A stretch of DNA of 64,000 nucleotides from Amphiura filiformis (GCF_039555335.1 NC_092629.1:29040775-29104774); one strand, 5' to 3'; shown: positions 37,271 to 49,800, counted from the first letter of the stretch. Made by a program: numbers and translations. Notes: generated by a model from the letters alone, not told the origin.

Positions 37271-37509
37271 CCGTAAATTTTCGTCTACAAGCTAATAGAG
37301 TGCTTTTGATGCAAGCTAACTTAATCCGGGCGCCATTCTTGGACAAAATTATAACATTATGGAGTTTAAGCAAATAAATTACCGCTAAAAGCATAAACAA
37401 AAAGTTCTATTGTAAAACCATCTATTGTATTGTCATATTTACGGCTACCTTGTTTAAATTAAAGCTTTCATCAGAAACACTCTATATGCTTTTAGACGAG
37501 GTTTTACGG
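37271..37509. mobile_element. TA-flanked MITE inserted in LINE A
   Basis: The ends CCGTAAATTTTCGTCTA and TAGACGAGGTTTTACGG are inverted and flanked by TA at 37269-37270 and 37510-37511. AGAGTGCTTTTGATG is mirrored by CATCAGAAACACTCT. LINE A coding text continues on both sides, which defines the insertion independently of the ends. Tc1/mariner-type by its TA flanks. Confidence 0.85.
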
Positions 37510-37640
37510 TATTGTGGGTCCTCATAATTATTGTGTGGAAATCACTCTGAGTAACTATCAGATTCACATTTTTGAGCAAACGGTGTACAGAGATGTAATC
37601 GCCTATCATTCAAAGTTTGGAGTTCCAACTGATCAAGGTA

Positions 37641-37833
37641 AGGCCAAAATTTTTTTTTGAATGATGATTTTTACAGATTTGTTCAAAAACTCAATGTTTT
37701 TCACTTAAAATTAATATTTTATTGAAAGACTAGTCTTTACTTGATGTCTAACAGGTATCCAGAAATCAAAATTGACAAATGTCCCTAATTGAAGAAGCAT
37801 TATTTAATATTTGAGGGATTTTTAAAAACTGAA

Positions 37834-37869
<36 letters not shown>

Positions 37870-37935
37870 AAACGACCGTCCGACCCAAATTTCCCATTTT
37901 CCCACTTGAGGGCAACACAACAATATTTTTTTTGC
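37641..37935. mobile_element. Repeat inserted in LINE A, with an A-run
   Basis: It interrupts LINE A between the RT text ending near 37945 and LDQLELQTLNDRR starting near 37640. It contains a run of about 29 A at 37838-37866 followed by AACGACCGTCCGACCC and CCCACTTGAGGGCAA, similar to a piece near 34665-34710. The edges AGGCCAAAATTTT and TATTTTTTTTGCCT are roughly inverted. The family is unknown. Confidence 0.55.
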
Positions 37936-38794
37936 CTAATCTGTGTAGGATGAGTAATTATATAGCACCAAGGATAATGCGGCAAGTCTTCTTTTGGATG
38001 CGCTCTAATTGATGTGCTTAGTCGTTGTTGATACTACCATGTCAGACAGGGGCTACATATTCGCATGTTGGGCGAACATAACCAAAATAAACAGAAACTA
38101 GGTCACCAGTTGGAACACCAAAGCGTTTGAGACGTAAGAGCATGTACAACCTTCGACTGCTTTTTGATACCATATTGTTAACCTGTGACTGCCAGCCAAG
38201 ATTTGATTGTCAGCCCCAGGAGCTTAGTTTCAGACACCACCTCAACCTCAATCCCAGAAATGTGAAGACCAGGACGGACAGGAGGTTCCTTCATGAAACA
38301 AACCTGCATCACCTTGCACTTACTCGGATTGAGCTCGAGATGATGGCCCTTTGCCCAAGCATCCTTAACATCAGATACAATCTGGGTGACTTGGTTAGCA
38401 GGACGAACTTCTCCAAGGTTGAGATCATCGACATACTTAAAGCTTTTAGTTAGAGACTCCTCAGAAGCATTGTTGATTACACCAAGAAATGTGATGGGGC
38501 CAAGCCTAGTGCCCTGTGGGATACCACATGAGAGAGTTTCTATTCTGACAGGACAGAGTGGTACTGCACTCGTTGACGACGAGCTGTGAGAAAGTTTATA
38601 ATCCACGGCAGTAACTCGCTTCTGACACCAAGCTCGTAGAGTCTCAGGATAGCTTAAGTATGGTCGAGGCAATCAAATGCCTTGGAGAAGTCCGTCACAA
38701 CTAGGGTTCCTACAGTCCCACCTTTGTCAGTACCTTTGAAAAAAAACATCAATAATTTCAATTAGACAATGAGAAGTAGACGCCCTTTGATACT

Positions 38795-40911
38795 AGTTCA
38801 AGTTCAAGTTTATTTGTTTTCATCTCAATTCACAATAAAATTATACAAATGGAAATTAAAGATAAGGAAAACATAATGATATAACTTATAGAAACGCAGT
38901 AAGAACATGAAAAGTGAAGAGATGTGGATGCCGCAAAACGCAGAGCGTGAAACTTGTGGCACCCAATCTGAACAAGATGGAAATTTAACTTACGCTACAA
39001 CATTAATATGTACAACGAATGTATCATGTGGCCGAAATAAGAATAAATGAAAATTAATTGAACGGAATCAATAAATCAGATAATAATACTTGAAAGTACA
39101 ACAATAAAAAAAAAATAAATAACATATTTTGACACAAGGCTGAATGAAACGAGAAGCGTATGATTCCCTTACTTGAAAGATAATTAGGACAAGATCGGAA
39201 TCAGACATTGTGCCAAATAAATTAATGGGGCATGGACAGGCTGAACAGTACAAGACAGGACAGGACAGGACAGGACAGACCCAAGTAAGACGGGCAGTTT
39301 GAAAATACCCTAAAACGGAAGTTTAATCAGTTGTGGTATAAGAATCGATTAAATAATCTTTAAGTCTATGTTTGAAAATAGCCAATGTTGGAGACTGTTT
39401 CAATGATTGATCAAGGGAGTTCCAGAGCAGGGCACCCTGGATCCGAAGGATATTTTCAGCCAGCCTGGTATTGGTAAGGGTTACGTGAAGGTCATTCGAG
39501 AAACGGGTGTCATGGGTGTGGATGTCTTTGTTGGTTATAAAATAGTTTGTGTCAGTAGTATGAGATGGTAGTAGGTCATGAAGGTAGTTGAACATAAATT
39601 GGGCAGTTTGGAAAATGTAAAGGTCATGGATTTTAGCGTCCGGATAGACTTGAATAAGGGGTCGGTGTGGGCGAGCCAAACGGAATAGGTACATGTTCTG
39701 ATAATTTTCTTCTGCATTAAGAAAAGTGTATGGAGATGGGAATTGTTTTTGTCAGCCCAGATCATGGCACAGTAATTAAGATAGGGGAAAACAAGGGTAT
39801 TATAAAGAGTGATCAATAAATCAGAGGGGAGAAATGGTCTAACCTTCCTAATGATACCATTGTATTTCGAGACAATTTTTGTAACATGGGATGTGTGTGA
39901 TTTCCACGACAGGTCGTCGTCTATTAGAATGCCAAGAAATTTAGTTACATTAACTTGTTCAATTAGCTTATCGTCAATGCAAATTTTAATAGTTGACGGG
40001 GAAAGGGGGTATGTTTATTTTTAAATAACATGAAATTGGTTTTTTTGATATTTAGAGAAAGTTTGTTTAGTTTAAACCAGTCAGATATAACATTAAGTTC
40101 TTTGTTCAACTTTGACTCCAGTAATTTTTGGTCTTTATCCGAATAAATTATATTAGTATCATCTGCAAACATGATAAAAAGGAGATTAGGGGCGCATTTA
40201 GGGAGGTCATTTATATACAATAAAAAGAGTAGGGGGCCTAAGATCGAACCTTGGGGAACCCCGCACTCAATTGGTAAGGTGGAAGAGCGATGTTGATTAA
40301 AAACGACAAACTGCTTCCTATCATTGAGGTAATTTTGAATCCAAAGATTGGCAATGCTCCTAATACCATAATTATCAAGCTTGTTAATGAGAATTTGGTG
40401 ATTTAACGTGTCGAATGCTTTACTTAAGTCTAAGAAAATTCCTACCGTGCAAAGCTTTTTGTCGAGGGATGTGACAATTTTATCGTATAATTTATTAATG
40501 GCCATATAAGTTGAAAGTTTTGGTCTAAAACCAAATTGGTCACTGGTAAGAATGTCATGTTTCTCGACAAAGTTAATGATCCTTTTGTAAATCAATTTCT
40601 CAAGAATTTTTGACAACGCAGGTAGAATGGAGATTGGCCTATAGTTATTAAATATATATTTGTCGCCGGATTTAAAAATAGGGATTACTTTGGCAGTTTT
40701 AAAAATTGATGGAACAATGCCAGTGGACATGGAGTTATTGAAAATATGAACAATAGGACCGACAATTTTAGGCATGATTTGTTTGAGGAGGCTTGAACTT
40801 ATACCGTCGACGCCACAACTGTTGCTTGATTTGAGAGATGAAGAAATATCTAGCACTTCCTCCTCCGTGGTGGGAGATAGGAAGATACTATGATTAAGTG
40901 AATTAAGTGAA
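38795..40911 (-). mobile_element. LINE B, 5'-truncated, inserted in LINE A
   Basis: It is flanked by ATACT at 38790-38794 and 40912-40916, a probable target duplication. It begins inside the reverse transcriptase and ends in a 3' tail AATAAACTTGAACTTGAACT (minus strand). A small tandem GGACA array lies in its 3' UTR near 39257. The endonuclease part is missing, as is usual for 5' truncation. CR1/Jockey-group reverse transcriptase. Much less decayed than its host LINE A. Confidence 0.85.
39323..40911 (-). CDS. LINE B reverse transcriptase, partial (two frame slips)
   Basis: Conserved blocks in order: GVDGISSSLLK, KVIPIFKSGDK, NNYRPISILPALSKILE, GIFLDLSKAFDTLNH, CGVPQGSILGPLLFLLYIND, MFADDTNIIY, KLSLNIKKTNFMLF, then TKFLGILIDDDLSW, FPYLNYCAMIWA and a C-terminal region ending at 39323 (LRIQGALLWNSLD). 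The frame slips at a run of five G on the plus strand (40005-40009) and at a run of four T (39631-39634). One extra base in each run restores a single open frame. No other stop is seen. The frame continues by chance 33 codons upstream into LINE A DNA, to an ATG at 41009. Confidence 0.85.
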
Positions 40912-41600
40912 ATACTTCCATATTGGCTGCGGTCAATTGCACTAGAAATATCATCAAGCACCCACTTTGCAACAAACCCCTCACATAGTTTTGCCAAAAG
41001 GGAAGTCAATGCAATTTGCCTTAGTTTTGAAATTGTTGCAGGGGTTTCCTTTGGAATGGAGGCATTTATGGCATCTTTCTAAACTTGGGGACAATATATC
41101 TGCTACTGATGCTAAACTCACAGGCAAACTCTCTAATTAACCTCCAGGAAGACCATAGGTCCTGCTGCTTTTTTAACATTCATTTTTTCAGAGCATTGTA
41201 CATATCCCATACCTGGATCTGAGGTGGCAGTCTTGCAGGTTGAAAGGCAGGCAGCGCCTGTGGGTTAATTGGAGGTCTACGTTGTGAGACTGAGGCAAAA
41301 TTATCATTTATAGCCCTTGCAACTGCTTTTTCAACTTTTTGCTGAACACCAGGGACTGAGATGATTGGCCTTTTCTGACATTTGTTGGTTATTAGTTGGA
41401 TTCCCTTATGCCAGCCTGATGGGTTACTTGACTTGAGGTTCTGAATGCGATCTCTGTAGTAACATAGCTTTGCTTGATCGATGACACGACTAACCTTATT
41501 GCGTAGAAAGTGTCAGAGAAACATTTTCTTCTCTGCAAAACCTACATGACGTTTCCTGATTAGGTTCTTAATCTCAGGAGTGACCCAAGGTGTGATCCAA

Positions 41601-42746
41601 ATTTTGCATATTTTAACATATTCCTAATGTTTTCCTATAGAAACGTTGGCCAAAATATATGTGTCAAATATCGCGTTTTATCCCCTCCCCTCCAACTTTT
41701 GACCTGCCAAAAATGCTTGCTACCCCCCTTTTGCCAAAAAATTTTGCCCCCTATATATAATTCACCAGCCCGGGGGTAGGCCCTTCACATAATTATTGCA
41801 CCACCCCTAATCATTTATCATCGTCATCATCCAATGTTCATCATTCGTGTAGAAAATAATGACCTTGTTGAAAATATTCCTGTAGACCTCCTCGTGGAAG
41901 TGTAAATTTCTAGTTGTATTCGGCGTCAAAACAGGCGAAATCAGTACCGCAGCGTTAGGAAATACATGGAAGTACGAGATGGTAAAAACGTCACCTAATT
42001 AATTATTCATATATCATCGGCAGAATGCTACACTATCGTAAGTGCAGTTTGGACACATTTTCAGGAGTAGTATATGTTTTGCGTAGCCGTTTATTTCCAT
42101 GTATCCATAAAATGACATGGGAATGTAAAGTAATTAAATTTTAATAATATAAACTATATAAATGGTGCTAAAGTTCATAAATCAATGAATTATTTACTGA
42201 TTTAGATGTCGTAGGTGCCATATACGATAGTGTTGCACGCAAATATAAATGAGTGTACAGTGCAACACTATCGCATGTGCCACATACGATAATGTAGCAT
42301 TGACTGCTAAATTAGGACACTATCTGTCATTTTAGGTTACTTAACAAATGTGACTTTATTTCGGCACAAAATATTTACAATAGCAAGACACCTTTTGCCC
42401 AAATGTTATCACTCAAGATTTATAACTGAATCTAAAGGATAAAAACACCGGATGTGTGGTCTCTATTACCAGTCATGGGAACTATGAACTTAGCCAGCTT
42501 GCTGACAAATCCTACATTTCTTGTCCATTTTTCTCACTTCTTCACAAAAGGCAATTTAAAGCCTTAATGTACGATCTTTTTTTAATATTTAGTCTTTTTT
42601 TCTTCCAAAATGATAAAATAGTTAATATGCGATCATTATGAAAGTCCCAATACATTTGGACGAGAAAAACATCATGGGAATTTGCAAAGAAACAACATCA
42701 TAAACCTCTATCACTTTGGATTATGACGCCGAGTGCGGCCTCAGAG
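41601..42746. other. Non-coding stretch with a weak inverted-repeat element
   Basis: At 42020-42310 the words GCTACACTATCGTAAGTG and CACATACGATAATGTAGC are inverted, and an inner hairpin pairs CGATAGTGTTGCAC with GTGCAACACTATCG. This looks like a small decayed MITE. Nothing else is recognised. Confidence 0.5.
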
Positions 42747-42887
42747 TTAGTCGCCTATGAAGCCAGTTTGGTTACACTCCCTCCACATGTGTGGAGGAGC
42801 GTAACCAAACTGGCTTCGTAGGAGACTAAGATTTGAGATCGTTCCGACATTATTATCATAATCTGAATATTATGATAATATGTCGGA
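42747..42887. repeat. Two adjacent near-perfect hairpins
   Basis: The first hairpin (about 42747-42832) has ~40-bp arms, with GAAGCCAGTTTGGTTAC pairing with GTAACCAAACTGGCTTC, and a tiny loop around CACATGTG. The second (about 42846-42887) pairs CGACATTATTATCATAAT with ATTATGATAATATGTCG. They probably belong to one palindromic element. The first hairpin's loop is too short for a typical microRNA precursor. Confidence 0.7.
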
Positions 42888-43639
42888 CCAACAGAAAATC
42901 ATCCCGTTTTACTACAAATAGGGCGAATTTGACAGTTTGCTCATAGATGTAAGTCGGGACATGTGCAAGTATTACAAATATGCCAAAAAAATCGGTTTTG
43001 AAAAAAAAAGAGGTATATTCTGAAAAAAAAAAGATCGTACATTGATCGTAATTGTTGAAGGTCTGGAGAATCCTGTTAGTTTGTCTGACTCCAAAAGTGC
43101 AGTGGCGCCATGACGTCACTGCATAAAACAATTATTGTTTTACTTAAAAGGTTTCAATAATTATATAACTGGTAATTGCAGACTGAAATGTCATTAAGGC
43201 TGGTATGAGCCATCCCTGTACAAATTAGTTATTATACATTATATGTTATGTCTTTTTGCATAGCAATTGCGTAGTTCAGTGACCTGTATTTCACAACCAT
43301 AGTATAGACATTGACCTCATATTACTGGGTATGAGTTTTAATACCCAACATATTCAAATGTCATTCTGTAATTATACAAGGATAATTACTCACTATTCCA
43401 GAAAAATACAGAACTTTTTTTTTGGATTAAAAAATATCATCCGGTTTTGCCAAATGAAACATAGGTTAATCCTAATCCTTTAGGTAGTCTTAAATGGCAA
43501 TAAAAGTCAAATTTTAATGTTTAGTCAATTTTTGGAAATAAGGGCCAAAAACATGCATTTTTAGAGTGTTTTTCGACCTTTTTTTGTATTCTGTGAAAAT
43601 CAGGCCAAAAGACTTGAACAAAGACTAATTTCAAGTTCA

Positions 43640-43868
43640 GAGTGGGCTGACATTCAAATTTTAGACGTCTCTTGGACAAATTAAAATTGGTTATCGCTAT
43701 AAAGTGTGTCATAAAAACAAAACGGTAAATGCTAATTCCATGATTTGTTCACACAAGATCACTAATGGAAATTTTATTTATAAAATGTTTTAAATCCTAA
43801 AAGGTTTAACTCGGTTCTTAAATAAAAATGGATTCTTTTCTCTATTGCACTTTTTTACTCACCCTGTA
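43640..43868. mobile_element. Truncated copy of the CAGGGTGAGTC mariner-like element
   Basis: It matches the reverse complement of 51883-52110 (GAGTGGGCTGACATTCAAAT, ATGGATTCTTTTCTCTATTG) and ends in ACTCACCCTG followed by TA. The other terminal repeat is absent. It ends about 75 bp upstream of the proposed first coding exon of the DEG/ENaC gene. Confidence 0.7.
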
Positions 43869-43942
43869 GATGGACATCTACAGTATTTCAACAGATAATT
43901 TCGAGCTGATCTTTCGCAGATAGAACAAACATCGTGATCGCT

Positions 43943-46750
43943 ATGCTGTGAGTAGATTTTCCTTGTCATCATTGATTGAATAAGCTGGAGCTCAATATGT
44001 TCATCCTTCTTATTTACATTCTTCCCATTTACAGCTTTACTGTTTCTTCTTTGCTTGCTTCTCTCTTACCATCCTCCCGTTTTCTTCGCTTATATTTATT
44101 TTACTATTCTTCCTATTTCACAGATCCAAGAGGATATCAGTGGGGCACTCCCCCAATATTGCTGTAATAGATACTACGTTACCAGGTCACTCGCAGGCAA
44201 ATCAGAATATAGGAAATAATGGGCGAGAACAAAATAAAACAGAACCCGTGAAAAAGAAGACGACCCTATGCGATATTGTAAATGAATACGGTGATACGGC
44301 ATCTGCCCATGGTTTTCCAATGATTATCATTACTAAACATTGGTGGGTCAAGTTGTTTTGGTTAATCGTTAGTTGCGGCTTGGCAGTACTATTCGGCTTT
44401 CAAGGCTATTATTTGTTAATTAACTTCTTCTCGTGGCCTTATAGTACCAACATTGATATCATCAGCAAGTATAATGCTGAATTCCCAGCAGTTACAGTGT
44501 GTAATATGAATCGTATGAAGAAATCCGAAATGGTAGGTACACGATTTGATGGAATCCTTGCCGTCGATGACGGGCCGAGCAGTGCCGATAGTGACGGAAG
44601 TTACGGCGACAGTAGCACCGGGTCCTCGATCGATTACGACGGACATGGATCCTCAAATAATGAATATATATATCACAATCGGACGACTTTGATTTTGATT
44701 CAGCTGCATACGACAGTTTTACCTTCGTTTATGATGACTATTTAAAGTGGGACGTTAAGGGGGAGAACGATTGGGAAGGCTTCTTTGCACAGTCTAAGAC
44801 CGGTGACTTCAGTGATATTGCTGATATTGCTAACCCAACCAGAGAGGAACTGAAAATGTATGGACATCAAGCTGAAGATTTTATCTTACAATGCACCTTT
44901 GACAAGAGAGGATGCAATTACACGTAAGTAAACCGACACGTAATGCGCTATTTCAACCTGGTCTCCAAATTAAACTGCCGTATGTATAGTCAGTTTACCA
45001 ATGTTCTTAAACTGTTTAAAAGTTTAAGATATGCTTTGAAGATATTTTAACACCACGGAATATTCAAACTCTTTGAGGTATTGGGATGGGTTTTGAAAGT
45101 GTCAGCCGTAAAAAAAGCGCTCAAAGAGAGTATAGTTCAAGGTTGGCCTAAACTATTATAAATTAGCTCTTGATAGAGGGCTAGGGTCGTCTGAAGATCG
45201 AATGAGAGAAATTATGGTGTATGAAAACTATGGGAGTTTCGGTATTTTGTCCACTTTCTAGAGTGACGAGTAATACGGAGCTATTAGGGCATATCTATTG
45301 CAACTCCATTCGAAGAGAATAATTATTACATTACAAGTTGACACTCGTTGGAATTTTTTTATTCGTATTTCTCATGAAAAAAGAGAAATTGTGTTGGTAA
45401 AACGCTGCCTCGTACGGTCCTTCCCCCGTTCGAAGCGAAATTGAGACTGAATGTAGGAGACTGATGACGTCACAGTAAATGAAGAGTAAATGTTCACAAA
45501 GAGTTACATACACATGAGCCATCGATATGAGTTCTTTTGATATTCAGTCATGTGTATAATGCGCGACCTTGTACCGCGAGAAATCGGCAAGGTTCAACAA
45601 AAGGCCATTGAAATTGTTTAATAAATACAATATGGATATACATCACATCAAATTCAAAGCTCGCACGGTAACATTTATCCAAAATATTTTTTTATTTTTT
45701 AGTCCAAATATTTCTAATCAAGTTGATATACATATGAATTGTAATATCACAATTTACTATAATATAATAAAGTAGCGGCCAGATTTTATCCATATGTGTA
45801 AAAACCATTAAATTTGTAATACTTGATTCAGAGTTTTTTCTCATAACAAAAACAGTATACGTTCTGTGCATTGAGAGTCCATTCTCTCAAAGCTGGCACA
45901 CTTCATTTCATGACATCACACTAGTTTCTTGGTCAAATCTGTCTCGGTCGAAGGAACTCACCGCTTACAGTTGGTTTTTGTGGAATATCAATTTTAAACG
46001 ACTTATTTTCTCAAAAAAGGAGTCATTGTCAATGTCCTCATAATATTAGCTTGCCGATGATATAATGTTGTCCGAGCAATATATATATACCCTTTAAAGG
46101 AGTATTTAGCGATTCTAGTATCCTCTTTTGATGGTATGTTTGAGTAGATATCCATGAAAAAGTTTATTCTCAAAATTTCAGTTGATTCCGATTTTGTGTC
46201 TGCGAGCTATGGGTGCTTATTTGTTACATTTCTCCATGGGCTTCATTTGCTGTAACATCTCTATGTTAACAGAACGTATACCAATTTGAAAATATTTAAG
46301 GATGGCCTTAACCCTGGAATTATGGAAACTTTTGGGCCTCATGACTTCTAATTTGTTCGTCTAAAGTATATAAAAGTATACATAATTAGAATGGAAATTA
46401 CTTTTTTGTGCAGTTTTTAAGAATTAATAAAAATTTCCTCCAAAACGGAGTATTTTTGCCCAAATTTGACCTCACAGATGGATTCATCAAGTCGTTTCCA
46501 TTTTAAATATACTTAGCTTAGACCAACAATTTAGAAGTTATGAGGCCCAAAAGTGTCCATAATTCCAGGGTGGTAAAGACCATAAGAAAGTGAAATCATT
46601 TTCTTCATGGCGGCGCTATTCATGATATCATGTTTCAATAAGAATTTGTTTGCACATAAGCATTATATAACTATAATTACAGTACATAAAGCTACAATCA
46701 TTGGACAAATAGGTTTGTTACATTTGGTACAGCAATATGTGTATTGAAAC

Positions 46751-46829
<79 letters not shown>

Positions 46830-49800
46830 TCTCAGTGACTTCAGGCAGTTTCAAAACACTCATTACGGGAACTGTTACACCTTCAATCACAGATTCAACA
46901 ATGAGACTGTGCGTAAAACAAGCAAATCAGGAGCTCAGTTTGGTTCGTAAAGAATTCCCTAAAACAATTTGATGTGATCAATTGTATATTGTCGAATATC
47001 ATTCAACTATACACTTATTGTACATTATTATTTTGCCGATGGCGATGTTGCCGATTGAAATGAAATCACGAGTTAGATAGACAGGCTTTATAGAAAACGT
47101 GTATTCGGCACTATGCAATAATCACAATGATGAGTAATGTATGGTCGCTACTCGCGTTCGGCGAATCGCATAAAGCACTTCACGAGTTAGATAGACACGG
47201 TTTATAGAAAACGTGTATTCGGCATTATGCAATAATCACAATGATGAGTAATGTATGGTCGCTACTCGCGCTCGGCGAATCGCATAAAGCACTTCACGAG
47301 TTAGATAGACTTTTAGTCGGCGTCATGCAAAAATCCCAACGATGAAGAATGTAAAAAATGTGATCGTTATCTTGCACTTCTTAAAGAAAATCTCAACTTT
47401 TCAGATTCGATTCTCTTATAATTATAACCCCTTGCGCGTGTTTGCCCTTTTCAAAAAGTGTATTTATCTTATTTATTCTCCGCATTTTAGTATGGTCTGC
47501 AGTAGTCCAAATATCCCTACTTTGAGAGCCCTTCCAAATGTCAAAATTCCTGTTGTTTGTCACACTCACAAAAATAATAGTTGATTAGGAAAATACATGT
47601 TGATAATATCTGATCACGCATCTTGCTTTTCTCAGGGCTCCACCTAACACTGAATATAGAACAGCCGGAGTACGTAGGTATATTTTCACACGAATCGGGG
47701 GTGCGAGTCTCAATTCACTCCGCTGATGTACAACCATCTCCGCAAGACATTGGAATTACTGCACCTACTGGCATGGCAACGTCCATCGGAGTACGACAGG
47801 TAAGTTTAGGAAGACACCCCTGACGAAACGGGATTTTAAATTAGACAAATAATCACAAATATGCTTGTAATCAAAACTCAAAAAACCGATTAATTTACTG
47901 GGTTTTGTCTATTTTTCCAGAGTAAAATTGTGCGTCTTGGTGGTGCATACACGAAGCCGAAATGTACGCCCGATGGTGCCGAAACAGGCTACAACCATCC
48001 TGAGTATAACTATTCTTCGTTAGCCTGTAAGAAAGAATGCCTTCAAAGCAAACTCAAAGACAGATGTAATTGCGTTACTGACGTGCTCATAGTAGGCGAC
48101 AAATGCAGCTACGTGAATACCACTCAACGTATGTTTAATTCATTGGGCTATTCCAGTTGAATTCACACTACCCATGTGGTAGATTTTGGAAATATCTTCC
48201 ACAGGTGGAGTATGTTTTTCAAATGTCACTGGTCAGGGATGATCATTTTATTATGGCTTCACCTATATCTTCCACAACTAGAGTGAGTTTTTGGAAGTTG
48301 CCCAATTTTATATTCGATTCAAACCCTATATTCCCTCTGTGGAAGACTTTAGCTAAATTTTCCACAGGGGTAGTGTGAATTTTAAATGGAATAGCCCATT
48401 TAAGGCAACATTTGTTTGTTTTTCAAGTTACTCATGTGATTACTTTGTTCGGAGTATAATTGCCAACAATTATTCGCGTTTCGTTAATACGGCCATCTAT
48501 AAAGTAACAACTTATATTACCTTCGCGTATATTCACATACAGACAAGCATTACGCAAAGCGCAAATAGCGTGGATGCTGCGGTTTATCTATTGCCATTTT
48601 GGTCTTAAACACCAATCCGAGAAGCGTTTACTGTATTTGGCCTTCTATTGACGGAACCACAAATGTACCAGTGGGGGAGATTCAATTTGTTTGTTCAATT
48701 CGTGATCGTGTATTGAAAATCACTGTTGTTTTCTGTATAGAACACTAACAAGTTTTTGATGGAACCCCCGACCTTGGGACAACGCAGTTTTACGTCGGGA
48801 ACACCGCATTAATCCTGTTAATGGCCTAGTCGGATTCCCAGAAAGGCTAATTGCCACTTAGTCTATACTCATATAGTTTAATGTCCATTTAGTGTTTGGT
48901 TTAATAACCAGTATGTCTACTAACCATGTAGTCTAATAACGATTTGGTCTGATTAAAACAATTCAAACCATTTAGTCTAATAAACGGTTAGTCTAATGTC
49001 CGTTAGGTCCAATACTCGCATAGTCTAGTAACCAGTTAGTCTAATACTATTTCGTCTATTTGCCAATTCGTTAAAAAATACCATTACGTCTACTACTGGT
49101 TACGGGCTGTAAATACGTGTAATGTGACGATCGCGTGCATAAACAAACGTACTGCAAGTATCAAATCTTATGCATTATTCCCAGAAATTCTCAGTAGAAT
49201 TATTATTGTTTATTATTGTTTATTGATATATCCAAATAATGGAGAAGAATACATGTAGCCTGCAGGTATTGTACATAATCGATTGAAGTTTTGGCATGTC
49301 CTTCTTTCCCCGGTCTTTTTAAGGTTACTAATAGGCTCATCATGCACCACCTTGGATGCCCACTGGTGCGGGGTATATGCCGATTTTAGTTATCTGCCAT
49401 TCCTGTTTTTGTCATTTCCACACGGAGTTATGTGTAGATAATACATGTATAGGCCTATATTACACTAGCCTGCCTTTTTATGAAACCCCGACTGAAAGCA
49501 GAGGCACGGTGACCCCGGACTATGACCTCACAGTATGTGTAGCAGCGGAATTGCGAATTGGTTAGTAGACACAATTCTTGTTAGACTACTGGTTTACGTG
49601 GGTATTTGACCAAATGAATATTAGACTCAATGGTAATAGACCAAATGGGTATATAAATGGTTGTGGGACTATAATTTTTTTTGACCAAATGGTTATCGGA
49701 CCAAATGGTTAACGGACCAAATGTTTATCTGACCACGTGGTTATAGGACCAAATGATTATTGAACGTAGTGGATATAGTCCTAACAGGTATAGACGAAAT

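Larger units (their letters stand above)
36773..41600 (-). mobile_element. Old LINE (LINE A), interrupted by three insertions
   Basis: Read right to left, it has a linker region from about 41600 (WVTPEIKNLIRKRHVGF and NRDRIQNLKSSNPSGW-like text, with stops) and RT block 1 (ISKLRQIALTSLLAKLCEGF, DRSQYGSI) to 40912. RT resumes at 38794 (STSHCLIEII, DFSKAFDCLDHT, GIPQGTRLGPITFLGVINNA, KYVDDLNLGE, LELNPSKCKVM) and runs to about 37945. Then come LDQLELQTLNDRR near 37640 and a C-terminus (PRTKTKRYGNSLIPYLTHLL) near 37180. The 3' tail of CTGAAT units is at 36773-36812. The insertions are LINE B (38795-40911), a repeat (about 37641-37935) and a TA-flanked MITE (37271-37509). Several stops and slips show it is older than LINE B. 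It belongs to the wider CR1/Jockey group; the clade is not assigned. Confidence 0.8.

Noticed and set aside
38127-38453. 108-codon plus-strand frame
   Set aside because: It is antisense to the LINE A reverse transcriptase text on the minus strand.
46607-46760. ATG of MAALFMISCF as a signal-peptide gene start
   Set aside because: The three copies diverge right after ten codons and none leads to a domain or a convincing donor. Kept only as a repeat and a finding.
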